Shown here piece after piece: positions 55,098 to 63,459 of a stretch of 64,000 bases of DNA. Each line of letters opens with the position of its first letter. Position 1 is the stretch's first letter. The notes beneath the pieces were generated by a model. That model did no database searches. It was given only the letters and a program-made list of their open reading frames with translations, and had not been told where the DNA came from. Source of the stretch: Hyphomicrobium_A sp964620915 (GTDB lineage: Bacteria > Pseudomonadota > Alphaproteobacteria > Rhizobiales > Hyphomicrobiaceae); contig CAZUKP010000009.1 in assembly GCA_964620915.1 (NCBI GenBank), forward strand, positions 3,651 to 67,650, written 5' to 3'. Made by a program: the position numbers and the translations under genes.

Positions 55098-55439
55098 TCG
55101 CGCGATCCCGAGTTCCGCAGGTCACCCCCGCAGTGTCAGCAGCGATTCTGGCACTAACTATTGTGAAGAGTCCAACTTGCCACCACGGCCAGCGTTTCCG
55201 GTAGCGGCGTTAGCATTAGGAGGCAGGTTTGCGCAATCTGTCATCTTTGGACATCTGTGCGGCACCTCGCTTCTAAGCGCGAATTTGTTGCCTTGGCGGT
55301 TCTGAACTCAGGATTTGCGGGCTGTTAGCATTTGTCTTGAAAGAACAGTATTGGCGCTTTGCGACAAAAGTGCGAGACGACATGGGGCCATTGAAGTACG
55401 CGCTGCAACTCCAAGTAATTCAAAATGCTTGGTCCATCA
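55098..55439. other. intergenic region, nothing recognised
   Basis: About 340 bases lie between the 3' end of the carbamoyltransferase gene and the start of the ABC exporter gene. The exporter promoter should lie here. GTTAGCATT occurs twice (near 55209 and 55322), which is too short to interpret. I found no open frame with a ribosome binding site. Confidence 0.4.
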
Positions 55440-57230
55440 TCACAGATGCTGGCGCACGCGATCTGCGAACCTCATGAAGGGCAGTGCGAGCGGATAGGTC
55501 CAGCGCTTCTCGATCAACAGGTCGTGGATGACGAGAACGTCGATGCCCGTACCGAGAAAGCACCTCATTGCGTTCTTCGGAGTCTCCACGATGGGCTCGC
55601 CACGGACGTTGAAGGATGTATTGAGGAGAACTGGAACGCCAGTCAGTTCTGCAAATGCTTCGAGCAGCGCGTGCAACGCCGGATTGGTCTCACGATGTAC
55701 GGTTTGAACACGCGCCGATCCGTCGACATGAACAATGGCCGGGATGCGGTCTCTCCATTCCGGACGCACCAGCTGCGAGAGCAACATGAAGGGTGAGTCC
55801 GTATCACCTTCAAAGATCTCGTGGGCGCGTTCGGCGAGTACCACAGGAGCAAAAGGCCGGAAACTTTGACGATGCTTTACGCGTGCGTTGAGATGGTCCT
55901 TCATTGCAGGATCGCGCGGGTCTGCAAGGATGCTGCGGTTGCCGAGGGATCGTGGGCCAAATTCTGATCCCCCCTGGAACCAACCGACGACATCTCCTGC
56001 AACGAGATGCTCCGCGGTTGCGGCGGCTATGTCAGCTTGTCGCGCGTGCCGCGTGACCGCACGGGTCAGCCTCGGCGCCAATGCCGCGTCCTCGTCGGCG
56101 CGGCCATAGCTGCGACCAAGATATGCATGGCGCATGACGTAGTTGCGCTGTTGACTAAGCACTGCGAGATGACCGTAGTAAGCGCAGCCAATCGCAATAC
56201 CGTCATCGCCTGCAGCAGGTTGGATCCAGACGTTCTCGAAAGGGCCTTCGCGAACGATGCGTCCATTAGCGACGCAGTTCAATCCAACGCCTCCTGCAAT
56301 GCAGAGATTTTTCGCGCCCGTTTCCTCATGCAACCAACGGGCCCGCTCCAGGAGAACTCGTTCAGTGTCGTCCTGAACCTGCCGCGAAAGATCTTGCCAG
56401 TGTGCGAGCGCGGGACTTTTCTCCCAAGCTGCTTTGCCGCCGCCGAGCCATGGTTGATTGAACTTGGTGGTCCACTCCGGGACGCTGAGTTGACCATCAT
56501 CGAGACTCATAAGAGGCGCCATGCGATCGGGCTGACCAAAAGACGCGAGCCCCATTACTTCGCCGCACTTGTTCCAATGGCTGAAGACGTAGCGCGACAC
56601 CCGGCTATAGAGCGCGCCAAGCCCCGGCATCATAAAGAACTCGTCATTGAGAAATCCGGCGGTCGGCTCCAGCCAAACCTTCTTGAGCGTTTCGATATTA
56701 GGGCCGGAGAAACGATAGTAACTTTCCGATTCACGCGCCAAGCTTTGCGTCTCGTCTGCGGTTGGAAAGGCCTCCACTACGTCCTGGCGATAGCTGCCCA
56801 CACCATCGACCACCATGATCGCCCCCTCGTCGAAGGGTGAGGCGGCAAACGCACTATAGGCGTGTGCAAGGTGGTGGGAGACATCGACCACCCGGCTGGA
56901 TTTTGACAAATAGAGTGGGTGCTTGGCGGCAATGGCCCGCTCGGCTCTGGTGAGGTAAGAGTTCCAGGTTCGATAGACGAGCCGCTCTTCGACCTTGTTA
57001 ACCGGCATCACATACGAGTTGCGGACGATGAGATCGACCCGATCTAGATCGATCGCAGCCACATCCAAGCAGTAGTTGACCACCCGTCTGTAGAAGCCAG
57101 TGTCGTGCTTGTGTCGTGTCAGGCGTTCCTTGCTGATCGCGGCAACGATTACCCCGTTTCGCAAGAGGCAAGCGCTGACGTCGTGATCGTAGGCATTGAT
57201 CCCGAGGATATAGACGTCGTTACCCGACAT
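55440..57230 (-). CDS. NodU/CmcH-type O-carbamoyltransferase
   Basis: This 596-residue enzyme transfers carbamoyl from carbamoyl phosphate via carbamoyl-adenylate to a hydroxyl group. The N-terminal actin-like Kae1-type domain starts ILGINAYDHDVSACLLRNG and includes HHLAHAYSAFAASPF (metal-binding His) and CIAGGVGLNCVANGRI. The C-terminal YrdC-like domain has WFQGGSEFGPRSLGNRSILA and SFRPFAPVVLAER. Both domains are complete. Substrates of relatives include Nod factors, antibiotics and surface polysaccharides. Neighbouring sulfotransferase and SGNH genes suggest a surface glycan here. Confidence 0.93.
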   Translation of the reverse strand: MSGNDVYILGINAYDHDVSACLLRNGVIVAAISKERLTRHKHDTGFYRRVVNYCLDVAAIDLDRVDLIVRNSYVMPVNKVEERLVYRTWNSYLTRAERAIAAKHPLYLSKSSRVVDVSHHLAHAYSAFAASPFDEGAIMVVDGVGSYRQDVVEAFPTADETQSLARESESYYRFSGPNIETLKKVWLEPTAGFLNDEFFMMPGLGALYSRVSRYVFSHWNKCGEVMGLASFGQPDRMAPLMSLDDGQLSVPEWTTKFNQPWLGGGKAAWEKSPALAHWQDLSRQVQDDTERVLLERARWLHEETGAKNLCIAGGVGLNCVANGRIVREGPFENVWIQPAAGDDGIAIGCAYYGHLAVLSQQRNYVMRHAYLGRSYGRADEDAALAPRLTRAVTRHARQADIAAATAEHLVAGDVVGWFQGGSEFGPRSLGNRSILADPRDPAMKDHLNARVKHRQSFRPFAPVVLAERAHEIFEGDTDSPFMLLSQLVRPEWRDRIPAIVHVDGSARVQTVHRETNPALHALLEAFAELTGVPVLLNTSFNVRGEPIVETPKNAMRCFLGTGIDVLVIHDLLIEKRWTYPLALPFMRFADRVRQHL

Positions 57231-57367
57231 TTTTTCAGTACAAATCCTTATTGCAGTGAGTAACGATGGCGGCGGTCGCGGGCTCTAGCGCTCTTGCGTC
57301 GCCCAAGCAATCTGCCGGGAGCTTGGATGGTTGGTTGCGCCGGGCAAGGGGCGCTTGGAACGCAACA

Positions 57368-57384
57368 TACAACGACATGTTGTA
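57368..57384. promoter_or_regulatory. 17-base palindrome between divergent genes
   Basis: TACAAC-GACAT-GTTGTA is a perfect six-base dyad with a five-base spacer. It lies about 140 bases upstream of the carbamoyltransferase start and 130 upstream of the first acidic-protein gene. Size and symmetry suit a dimeric regulator. The regulator is unknown, and the second duplicated copy downstream lacks it. Confidence 0.4.
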
Positions 57385-57385
57385 G

Positions 57386-57840
57386 CGATTCGGTAGGCAG
57401 CTGATAAGTATGAACGCATTTATAATTGGCACGTTGAATGACTGGTGATAGATTTTCTCCATCTGAACGCGCTGACTGGGTAGCGCCCAAAGCCACGGAA
57501 AATGGAGGAGTTGTCGTGTCCATGCGATCTCTAATTACGTCACTAAAGCAATTGGCTGATGGCTTCCGTGTTGGTCACAACACTGCGAGCGAAGAAGAGG
57601 CAACTCAAAATACTGATTCGCCAGCGGTGATGTCAGGCAGCCGTCGCGCTGCTCTGGGCGTCCTATCCTTCGCAGTTGTCGCGGCGCTGATCGGCCTTCA
57701 GCCAACAAGTGCAACGGCCCAAGAACGGGGTGAGGAGCGCGGCGACGATGAAGATGAGGGCGAAGAAGAGCGCGGCAACGAAGACGAGAATGAGCGATAA
57801 GAATGTTGGAAGCACGCTCGGCAAAAGCTTGAGTTAGAAT
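57386..57840 (+). repeat. tandem gene duplication, copy 1
   Basis: This segment, beginning CGATTCGGTAGGCAGCTGAT and ending GAGTTAGAAT, is repeated at 58000-58509. The match covers the leader (with TATAAT at 57421-57426), the ribosome binding site, the coding region and a short 3' flank, with divergence and small indels. The 5' ends of the copies are 614 bases apart. Confidence 0.85.
57516..57800 (+). CDS. small exported acidic protein, copy 1
   Basis: This 94-residue protein starts at GTG (57516), with GGAGG seven bases upstream, by alignment with its paralogue. Residues 1-38 are hydrophilic, then SGSRRAALGVLSFAVVAALIGL forms a hydrophobic segment after two Arg, ending PTSATA. This looks like a long-n-region signal with cleavage before QERGEE. 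The mature tail is about 26 residues, nearly all Glu, Asp, Gly, Arg and Asn. An internal ATG (57630) would give a conventional signal peptide instead. Paralogue differences are often synonymous in the hydrophobic part. No family is recognised. Confidence 0.7.
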   Translation: MSMRSLITSLKQLADGFRVGHNTASEEEATQNTDSPAVMSGSRRAALGVLSFAVVAALIGLQPTSATAQERGEERGDDEDEGEEERGNEDENER

Positions 57841-57999
57841 CCGAGACAATGTGACTTCGAAATGACCGCGCGGGTTTTCTTGTGGCGCCTATCGGCTCGC
57901 ACATTCAGTAATCCGCGCGGCCGCTGGGAACTGATCGTGCGATCGAGTTGCACCCCCTGCCTTGCCTAAGAAATTCGCGGGCAGTTTGGCACGGTGTTA
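57801..57999. other. spacer between the duplicated genes
   Basis: About 200 unique bases lie between copy 1 of the duplication and the start of copy 2, plus 135 bases of duplicated leader before the next coding region. No gene, terminator or mobile-element end was recognised. The absence of transposase or target-site repeats suggests the duplication arose by unequal recombination. Confidence 0.4.
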
Positions 58000-58509
58000 C
58001 GATTCGGTAGGCAGCTGATAAGCATGATCGCTTTTATAATTGGCACGTTGCATGACAGGTGATAGATTTTTCCTGTTTGAACTCGCTCGGTGGGCAATAC
58101 CCACTGCCTCGATTTTGGTTAGGGAGGATATGTCTTGTCCAAGCGGTCTTTGATTTCGTCACTTCAGAAATTGGCTGGTGGCTTCCGTGTTGGCCACAGC
58201 ACTGCGAGCGAAGAAAAGCTAACTCAAAATGCTGATTCGCCGGCCGACATGTCAGGCAGCCGTCGCGCAGCCCTGGGCGCCCTGACTTTCGCAATTGTCG
58301 CCGCGTTGATCGGTCTTCAGCCAACAAGTGCAAGCGCCCAAGAACGCGGCGAGGAACGCGCAGAGGAAGAAAAAGAGCATGAGAAAGAGCGCGGCGAAGA
58401 GGAAATAGAGCGCGGTGAGCGTGAAAAGAAGATCGAAGACGCCATAGAGGGCAAGGAATAAGGGAGAGGAGCCGAATGCGGCGGCAGCGACAGCCCCCTG
58501 AGTTAGAAT
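58000..58509 (+). repeat. tandem gene duplication, copy 2
   Basis: This is the second copy of the 57386 segment, with TATAAT at 58035-58040 and the same leader, coding region and GAGTTAGAAT end. In both copies the leader contains a short frame of 12 codons ending in TGA (57410-57448 and 58024-58062) that reads M-x-AFIIGTL-x-D-x. Sequence differences there are mostly non-synonymous, so it may not be translated. Confidence 0.85.
58135..58461 (+). CDS. small exported acidic protein, copy 2
   Basis: This 108-residue paralogue of the 57516 gene begins with a TTG at 58135 that has GGAGG seven bases before it; no in-frame ATG matches the conserved N-terminus KRSLISSLQKLAGGFRVGH. The hydrophobic segment SRRAALGALTFAIVAALIGL ends PTSASA, followed by a tail of about 40 residues rich in Glu, Lys and Arg (EEEKEHEKERGEEEIERGE), probably one helix. 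The tail is longer and more Lys/Glu-alternating than in copy 1. Export is likely; the function is unknown. Confidence 0.7.
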   Translation: MSKRSLISSLQKLAGGFRVGHSTASEEKLTQNADSPADMSGSRRAALGALTFAIVAALIGLQPTSASAQERGEERAEEEKEHEKERGEEEIERGEREKKIEDAIEGKE

Positions 58510-58666
58510 CTGGGTAAACGCGGTCTGACGCTCGGCACTCGGCCCCTCTTGCCGCATAGCGCGCTTGTTCAACGATCCCGTCGACTGCTGACAATCGATC
58601 GTAACGGTCGGGTGCGCGCTGGCCGGGCTTGTCAGCGAACGGTTCCCTGCTATCGCAGAGACATTC

Positions 58667-59290
58667 ATGAACAACACAGCAAGGTGCATTCTCGCCGGAT
58701 TGTCATTTTGTCTGGTCGGACCGATGTTTGCGTTCGCTCAAGCAGCGGATGCAGGCGATGCTGTTGCGAAAGAGACGACCGCCAAGCCGGCAAAACAAAG
58801 CTTGCGTGACAGGCTGAACTCGCGCGGACCGAACCATCAGCGGCTAGATCCTTTGGTTGGGGAATGGCACACTGCGGTTCGGGAGTGGACGAGCGCTGAA
58901 GGTGAGGCGATTGAACTTACCGGCACGGCGGAGTGCCGCTGGACGCTCGACGGCAGATTTCTAGAGGAGCATGCGGAAGTCGCAACGCCGCAAGGAGGGC
59001 CTCGTCGCAGTATTCGGTACATCTGCTATGATCGAGGCTCGGAACTGTATGAGATGGTCCGGATGACCAATGCAGCGACGGCGATATTCACTGAGCGCGG
59101 CCGCTATGATCCAGACTCAAACATTTTTCGGACGACAGGAACCCGCGTTAATCCGGTCTCCGGCGTGGTGTATCTAACAAGCACCGAACTGAAGATCGAA
59201 TCCCCGGATCGACACACGTTGACCGCCTACATCACTAAAATCAATGGTGTGCGCTGGAAGCAGCTCGAAACGATCTACACACGAAAATGA
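58667..59290 (+). CDS. secreted DUF1579-like protein
   Basis: This 207-residue protein has a signal peptide (NTARCILAGLSFCLVGPMFA, ending FAQA). A beta-rich domain like DUF1579 follows: LDPLVGEWHTAVREW, CRWTLDGRFLEEHAEV, IRYICYDRGSELYEMVRM and LTAYITKINGVRWKQLE. DUF1579 is a calycin-like fold without a known reaction. It follows the acidic-protein copies on the same strand with a 205-base gap. Confidence 0.75.
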   Translation: MNNTARCILAGLSFCLVGPMFAFAQAADAGDAVAKETTAKPAKQSLRDRLNSRGPNHQRLDPLVGEWHTAVREWTSAEGEAIELTGTAECRWTLDGRFLEEHAEVATPQGGPRRSIRYICYDRGSELYEMVRMTNAATAIFTERGRYDPDSNIFRTTGTRVNPVSGVVYLTSTELKIESPDRHTLTAYITKINGVRWKQLETIYTRK

Positions 59291-59361
59291 AAGCTTTTTG
59301 GTTAGAATTTGCAGAATGTCCACTCTGACCGAGTTCAAATGAGTCGAGCTGAAATCTCACG

Positions 59362-60657
59362 ATGGTAACCACGAAAAATGCGGGTGAGATGAAAGAGCCG
59401 TGGATGAGCGGCCTTGCCAGCAAGCTTGTCTTTGCCATCTATCTCGTTGTTGCAGTGGCGGTGCTGCTCGAAGTCACGATGCGAGGCTACTTCGCATGGC
59501 AGATTGGCCCCCGCGTCCTCGCCTACGGCACACCATGGTACCGCAACGATTTTGGCGAACACCGCAAAGAACAACTGAAAAAGCAGTACAAACGGGAACT
59601 CGCGCAGTGGAACCAGAAGGAGCGTGAGATCGACTCGGTCGGCAGGCATAACAATGCCAAGGGCGGCTATCACAAGTTCTTCCCGAACGAAGCCAAGTAC
59701 ATCAAGGACATCGATACCGGCGAAATCATTCCTGTCACGATCAACAGCTTTGGAATTCGGGGCAAAGAATACACAGTTGCAAAGCCCGATGACGTCATCC
59801 GGGTGTTAACACTCGGGGCCTCGTCGACGTTCGGTTACTACAACCGTGACGACGAGACGTATCCTTATATGTTGGAGCAGCGGCTAAACGAGGCGTGTTC
59901 CGGACCGAAGCGCTTTGAGGTCATCAACTTTGCCATTCCTGACGCCCGTGCGGATGCAATTCGCGAAATGTTTGTGACCGAAGGTCTCGCACTCGATCCT
60001 GACGTCATCACGTTTTATGAGGGCCGCAACGATAGCCACCAGATCAAACAAATGGCGTTTCGCTCTCCTTCATCCAGGACGAGCGGGTCTAGCGATGCAA
60101 TGCTTGATCTGTGGGGCAGCACAAAAAGCACTTTTCTCGTCGCGCGCTTTCTCGACGAAATGATGGACTATCGAGCTGAAGTGTCGGCAGGCGCTGCACT
60201 TGAGTCGCTCGACCGCATTGGTTCCAGAACGAGCAAGTCGTTTCTTTTAGACCTCGAAGAGATCCGCAAGTTGGCGGAGCAGCGCAACATCTTATTCATC
60301 GTCGCGAACCAGCAAGCCAACTCCAAATCCTGGTTTGGGATACCAGCAGCAGAGCGCTTGCCGCTGGCCGGCGTGACCTACGATGACGAGGTCTCACAGA
60401 TTCATCGGATATTGCAGTTAGGCGAGCCGATTTCAGGCTACGAGTTCAACTTCCTCATTCATGCGAGGCTCATGCAGGACCTAGAGACGTGGGTCCAGGA
60501 TAACGATCTGCCGTTTGTCGATATCATTGGTCTTCTCGATCAAGATCGGCACCACATGGTGAGTTGGGTGCATCTTGATGCCTATGCCAATCGGTTGATC
60601 GCAAGTGCGTTGGCCGCCGAAATATTACAGCGCGAGTGTCCTAGCTCCGCACAGTAG
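59362..60657 (+). CDS. membrane-anchored SGNH/GDSL hydrolase
   Basis: This is a 431-residue protein. An N-terminal transmembrane helix (about 20-40, LVFAIYLVVAVAVLLEVTMR) is followed by an SGNH-type catalytic domain. Block I is VLTLGASSTFGYYNRDDETYP with the nucleophile Ser in GAS, block III region is FYEGRNDSHQ, and the C-terminal VHLDAYANRLIASALA carries the Asp/His pair in a relaxed form. Such anchored SGNH proteins often acylate or deacylate extracellular glycans. The substrate is unknown. Starts at 59389 or 59404 are also possible. Confidence 0.8.
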   Translation: MVTTKNAGEMKEPWMSGLASKLVFAIYLVVAVAVLLEVTMRGYFAWQIGPRVLAYGTPWYRNDFGEHRKEQLKKQYKRELAQWNQKEREIDSVGRHNNAKGGYHKFFPNEAKYIKDIDTGEIIPVTINSFGIRGKEYTVAKPDDVIRVLTLGASSTFGYYNRDDETYPYMLEQRLNEACSGPKRFEVINFAIPDARADAIREMFVTEGLALDPDVITFYEGRNDSHQIKQMAFRSPSSRTSGSSDAMLDLWGSTKSTFLVARFLDEMMDYRAEVSAGAALESLDRIGSRTSKSFLLDLEEIRKLAEQRNILFIVANQQANSKSWFGIPAAERLPLAGVTYDDEVSQIHRILQLGEPISGYEFNFLIHARLMQDLETWVQDNDLPFVDIIGLLDQDRHHMVSWVHLDAYANRLIASALAAEILQRECPSSAQ

Positions 60658-60879
60658 CCGGCAACGCAATCGACGTGTGACGGGCGAGCTCACCCAAATT
60701 CGCAGAGCCGACAAAATGCTCTATCGCCTCGACACTGCAGACCTTTCACCGAAGCGATCCGCTTAGCGGTTCATCCACGCCAATGGGGAGGCTCCCCACC
60801 TGCAGCTGGACGTCGTGAGCAATAGGCCCGCTCCCTTTGCTACCCCGAATCATCTCGTGACCAAACGGCTCTATGGTCA

Positions 60880-61752
60880 TCACGATCCTTCGGTGGTGTC
60901 CGCCCCGTCGCCTTTGTCGCCGCCAGCGGCAGCTTCTTGTCGCTGTACCGTAATGCGGAACGAGCGTGAATTTTTCAGTTCCTGCCAGAACGACATGTTC
61001 GCGTAACGCTCGAACAGGTCGGGTGGAAGGATGGTGGTGCGCCGCTGTGGCTCGACCTTGCGGCGCACCCGGTGCAGACCGGATAAACCCAGCTGGTTGT
61101 CGAATTCAGGCGCATCATATTCGACATTCTCGAAGTCGTGATCGTATTCCGGCTCGTCAAGGAACTGATAGAGCAGGCGGATGACGTCGCGCGGCGATGT
61201 CGACAACAGATCATAGTCCACCATCACCAAGCGCTCGGCATGCTCGCCCCAGCACGCTTCGCGAAGTGCTTGATAGGCAAAGCCGACCAGCCGGTTTGAC
61301 GATGCCAGTGCATCCACGCGCGTATAAACGGTGGCGCGTTCGGCCGGCGTATTGAACAAGCGCGTGTTTTCAAAGGCGTTGGAGCGGTACTGGCGCTCCA
61401 GGCTGTCCAGCACCCAGGCCACATCGCGTACAGTGCATATCAGTTTGGCGTCGGGATAAAGCTGCATCAGTGCTGGAAGCTGCGCCGTCCAGGCTCTGTT
61501 GGTATCGAAGATGACCTCTTCCGTCCGCTCGCCATAGTAGCTGTCAAAAAGGCCCTTTAGGATCACCGCGCGCTGCTTAGGCGTGACCATGGACGATAGC
61601 TCGCTGCCGGCGGAAACCTGCGCGATGATGCCATCGAACAGCGAGGCAACCGGACTCGACATGCCGGCATGGAAACGCGGGTTCTGTCGAAGAATAGCCG
61701 CCAGAAGCGTCGATCCAGAGCGCGGGAGGCCTGAAATGAAATGGATCGCCAT
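60880..61752 (-). CDS. sulfotransferase family protein
   Basis: This 290-residue enzyme should transfer sulfate from PAPS. The 5'-phosphosulfate loop is SGLPRSGSTLLAAILRQNP near the N-terminus. The 3'-phosphate-binding segment is ICTVRDVAWVLDSLERQYRS around residue 115. The rest has the P-loop-like fold of bacterial sulfotransferase family members. The open frame extends upstream, but homology sets the ATG at 61752. The acceptor is unknown; nearby genes suggest a surface saccharide or lipid. Confidence 0.88.
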   Translation of the reverse strand: MAIHFISGLPRSGSTLLAAILRQNPRFHAGMSSPVASLFDGIIAQVSAGSELSSMVTPKQRAVILKGLFDSYYGERTEEVIFDTNRAWTAQLPALMQLYPDAKLICTVRDVAWVLDSLERQYRSNAFENTRLFNTPAERATVYTRVDALASSNRLVGFAYQALREACWGEHAERLVMVDYDLLSTSPRDVIRLLYQFLDEPEYDHDFENVEYDAPEFDNQLGLSGLHRVRRKVEPQRRTTILPPDLFERYANMSFWQELKNSRSFRITVQRQEAAAGGDKGDGADTTEGS

Positions 61753-62420
61753 CGTCGTTGCCTGTGCCTCAAAGTGCAATTGGTTGCCGCCGAAATCCCC
61801 GAGGGGGTTAGGCCAGACCACTCAATCAGACAAGTGTTAACGCGAGGATGTTACCGGCTCGCGTGCTTACTTTTAACCCATGATGCATCGCGCCCTATCC
61901 TTTGGAATGCATGCGACGCGGCACGCTGGAAAATGAAGACGAAGGCATTGGATGCTGCATCAAGAGCGTGGTGCGTTTGACAGCAGGTCTATCTGTCAGG
62001 AGCCCCGCGCAAGTACATTCTTACCTTTCCAATCGAGCACGAGAAAAGTATCGGCCAGAGAGATAGTCGCATGGTCCGACTTCGTCGTATTCGCCATGCA
62101 ATTTTCCTCGTTGGACTACGCATCGCATGCAATGGCCAACAGTGGTCGCTCGCCGTCGCTCCGTCCCTGACACGTGTCCCCGCCGCCGGTGCGTGGATCA
62201 CGTCAATGATCGTCACGAAGATGGAAAACTAGCGTGTTAACGGCGCTTACATCCACTCATTGTCATCGTTATTCTTTAGTCCTATATCGTAGCATTTATA
62301 AAAAGAGTTATGTTTCTTCAATGCCAAAATGAAAAACGATTAGATTAGAAATAGAAATAAATTTGAATATGCATTTAATTTTAATCGTTTCCTGTTCCTT
62401 GGAAAGCAGGAGAGAGCGAA
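61753..62420. other. long gene-free region with a very AT-rich half
   Basis: The first 450 bases look like ordinary spacer with no supported gene. From about 62220 to 62390 GC falls to roughly a quarter (17 of 60 in 62281-62340 and 13 of 60 in 62341-62400), against about 60% elsewhere. Such tracts often serve as strong or silenced promoters or mark imported DNA. No transposon end, tRNA or repeat was seen. Confidence 0.6.
62391..62420 (+). promoter_or_regulatory. ribosome binding site next to a small hairpin
   Basis: CCTGTTCC and GGAA-AG-CAGG can pair (62391-62410) around a two-base loop. The 3' arm merges into the AGGAGAGAG ribosome binding site (62408-62416) of the RTX-like gene. It might dampen translation until melted, but the stem is short. 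Confidence 0.35.
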
Positions 62421-63404
62421 ATGAGTGCAAGACATCATGCTGAGCACGCGTTTGCGAAGAGCGACAGCCGCTTCGAGGTCGTGGGCGGCGTGCTCAAGCA
62501 CAAACACGGCAAGAGCCTCAACTACGAGGACGGGTCTTCGCCCAACGTCGGCGTCACCGCGACCGATTCCCACGGCAACAGCGTCTCAGAAACGATTTCG
62601 ATTGCCGTTCAAGACATCAGCGACGCACCTGTTGCCGCCACGGTCAACCTGGGCGCCATCGAAGAGGACGGTGGATCTCGGATCATCACCGAGTCGGAGC
62701 TCCTCGCCGGCGTCACCGACAAGGATGGCCCATCCCTGTCGATCACAGAGTTATCGATTGAGTTTGGAAACGGTACGCTCGATAAAAACACCGACGGCAC
62801 GTGGACCTATGCGCCTGAGGCTGGCGACGACACCAATGTCGTCTTCTCCTACACGGCAACGGACGGCTCGAACGACGCAAGTGCCACCGCGACCCTCAAC
62901 ATTACGCCAGTGCATGGCACTGGCGACACCAACGACCGGGTGTTTACGGGTAACGACGACGATGTCATTTCGACCGGTGGTGGAAACGATTGGGGCTGCT
63001 CGGGCGGCGGCAATGACACGGTCAACGCCGGCTCGGGCAACGACTGGGTGTTTGCGGGCTGGGGTGACGATCTCGTTATTCACGTCGCCTCCAATAACGA
63101 AGGTTCGTGGGAGTATTACGCCGGCGGGAGGGGCCACGACACGCTGCGCCTCGTCGTCGCCCAAGAAATCTATGACTCAGAAGCCTTCCAGCGCGAACTT
63201 ACCCGGTATCAAACGCGGATCGACATCTACGGTTCGGCCTCGGGCCGGTTCTGGTCACTGGGCGTCGGCTTCAGCTCGTTTGAGGTGATCCAAGTTGACA
63301 TCGAGGACAGCAATGTGGCACCGGCCGCGATTGCGCTCGACAATCTCATAGATGATGAGAGCGAGCCTGGCACAACAATCCGCGCGCTGCTCTCGACTTG
63401 CTGA
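62421..63404 (+). CDS. cadherin-like / RTX calcium-binding protein, apparently N-truncated
   Basis: This is a 327-residue protein. It opens in what looks like the middle of a cadherin-like repeat (SRFEVVGGVLKHKHGKSLNYED, then TATDSHGNSVSETISIAVQD). A second VCBS/cadherin-like unit (about 70-165) follows, and then five nonapeptide RTX calcium-binding repeats around residues 170-215 (GNDDDVIS, GGGNDWGC, GGGNDTVN, GSGNDWVF, GWGDDLVI). The C-terminal part is unrecognised and ends in Cys. RTX proteins are exported by type I secretion, but no secretion gene is near. A good ribosome binding site makes the short form expressible. Confidence 0.75.
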   Translation: MSARHHAEHAFAKSDSRFEVVGGVLKHKHGKSLNYEDGSSPNVGVTATDSHGNSVSETISIAVQDISDAPVAATVNLGAIEEDGGSRIITESELLAGVTDKDGPSLSITELSIEFGNGTLDKNTDGTWTYAPEAGDDTNVVFSYTATDGSNDASATATLNITPVHGTGDTNDRVFTGNDDDVISTGGGNDWGCSGGGNDTVNAGSGNDWVFAGWGDDLVIHVASNNEGSWEYYAGGRGHDTLRLVVAQEIYDSEAFQRELTRYQTRIDIYGSASGRFWSLGVGFSSFEVIQVDIEDSNVAPAAIALDNLIDDESEPGTTIRALLSTC

Positions 63405-63459
63405 TCGATATTTCTGATAGGGTTGTGGGGCGAAGTCGTGCGAAACGCGGTCCAACCCA

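Noticed and set aside
57426..58050. TGGCACG-TTG elements resembling sigma-54 promoters in both duplicated leaders
   Set aside because: The GG and GC elements are about half the spacing that sigma-54 needs, so it is not a valid -24/-12 promoter.
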